DNA from: Myxococcales bacterium | GTDB lineage: Bacteria; Myxococcota_A; Polyangia; Polyangiales; Houyiibacteriaceae | Length of the DNA stretch: 39,854 nt | Direction: 5' to 3' | NCBI GenBank assembly: GCA_019637115.1 | Contig: JAHBWH010000064.1 | Location: 1-39,854, forward strand | Part shown: piece by piece, positions 39,766 to 39,854 of the stretch | How the letters are laid out: the number at the start of each line of letters is the position of its first letter | How positions within the stretch are numbered: position 1 is the stretch's first letter | Program-made: the position numbers and the translations under genes | Notes under the pieces: generated by a model | Database searches by the model: none | What the model was told of the DNA's origin: nothing | The model's input: the letters and a program-made list of their open reading frames with translations, nothing else

Positions 39766-39854
39766 GTCGCGGAGTCGGACACGGTCGCGGAGTCGGACGC
39801 GGTCGCGGAGTCGGACACGGTCGCGGAGTCGGACACGGTCGCGGAGTCGGACAC
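39766..39854. repeat. 18-bp tandem repeat at right window edge
   Basis: Five units of GTCGCGGAGTCGGACACG (one has GACGCG) run to the window end. They lie directly before the hydrolase start, are open in its frame and would encode Ser-Asp-Ser-Ala-Thr-Val units. The core GACACGGTC is shared with the 12-bp array at the left edge. Confidence 0.95.

Overview
The window is about 40 kb of very GC-rich DNA with strongly GC-biased third codon positions. It looks like a myxobacterium (phylum Myxococcota, perhaps near Sandaracinus/Polyangia). This is inferred from family content, not from a marker gene: many lipoproteins with Asp/Ala/Gly-rich linkers, a Ser/Thr kinase with a membrane tail, an AgmX/PglI-type C-terminal domain, a TIGR04551-like outer-membrane barrel, and a trypsin-like protease with a Cys-rich stalk and a MYXO-CTERM-like tail. 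Both ends of the window lie inside short tandem repeats, so it may be a contig broken at repeats.

Layout. 0.2-2.5 kb: a small membrane protein, an AGPS-like FAD oxidase and a tRNA-Leu(CAG). 2.6-6.4 kb: a LamG-like lipoprotein diverging from two LuxR-type regulators; the second joins a LuxR helix-turn-helix to an AraC-family body. 6.4-13.5 kb (minus strand): four genes joined by 4-nt overlaps, encoding PBP1A, a VCBS/FG-GAP-type secreted protein, a family 5 solute-binding-like protein and an NtrY-like sensor kinase with no response regulator beside it. 13.7-17.7 kb: a 5'-nucleotidase lipoprotein, a small protein and a membrane Ser/Thr kinase. 18.0-22.9 kb (plus): a lipoprotein, a beta-propeller/di-heme peroxidase-like protein and a RoxA-like di-heme cytochrome, in one operon. 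23.1-31.4 kb: a more accessory stretch with an AgmX-like lipoprotein, decayed regulator and Cys-rich lipoprotein remnants, minisatellites, an HD hydrolase, an esterase lipoprotein, a trypsin-like protease, a lipoprotein, and a ParD-like antitoxin with a frameshifted zeta-type toxin.

31.5-39.7 kb (minus): seven tightly packed genes form one apparent operon: alpha/beta-hydrolase lipoprotein, TIGR04551-like outer-membrane barrel, lipoprotein, short PhaE-like subunit, acyl-CoA synthetase, PhaC-type polyhydroxyalkanoate synthase, and a PHB-depolymerase-like lipoprotein. The genes could form one route: release of hydroxy acids at the surface, entry through the barrel, CoA activation and storage as polyester. 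This is the most coherent candidate for an undescribed system here.

A second theme is in-frame minisatellites. Several genes, mostly for exported proteins, are preceded by or begin with tandem repeats whose period is a multiple of three and which stay open in the gene's frame. Arrays with other periods (7, 11, 40 bp) lie in true intergenic DNA.
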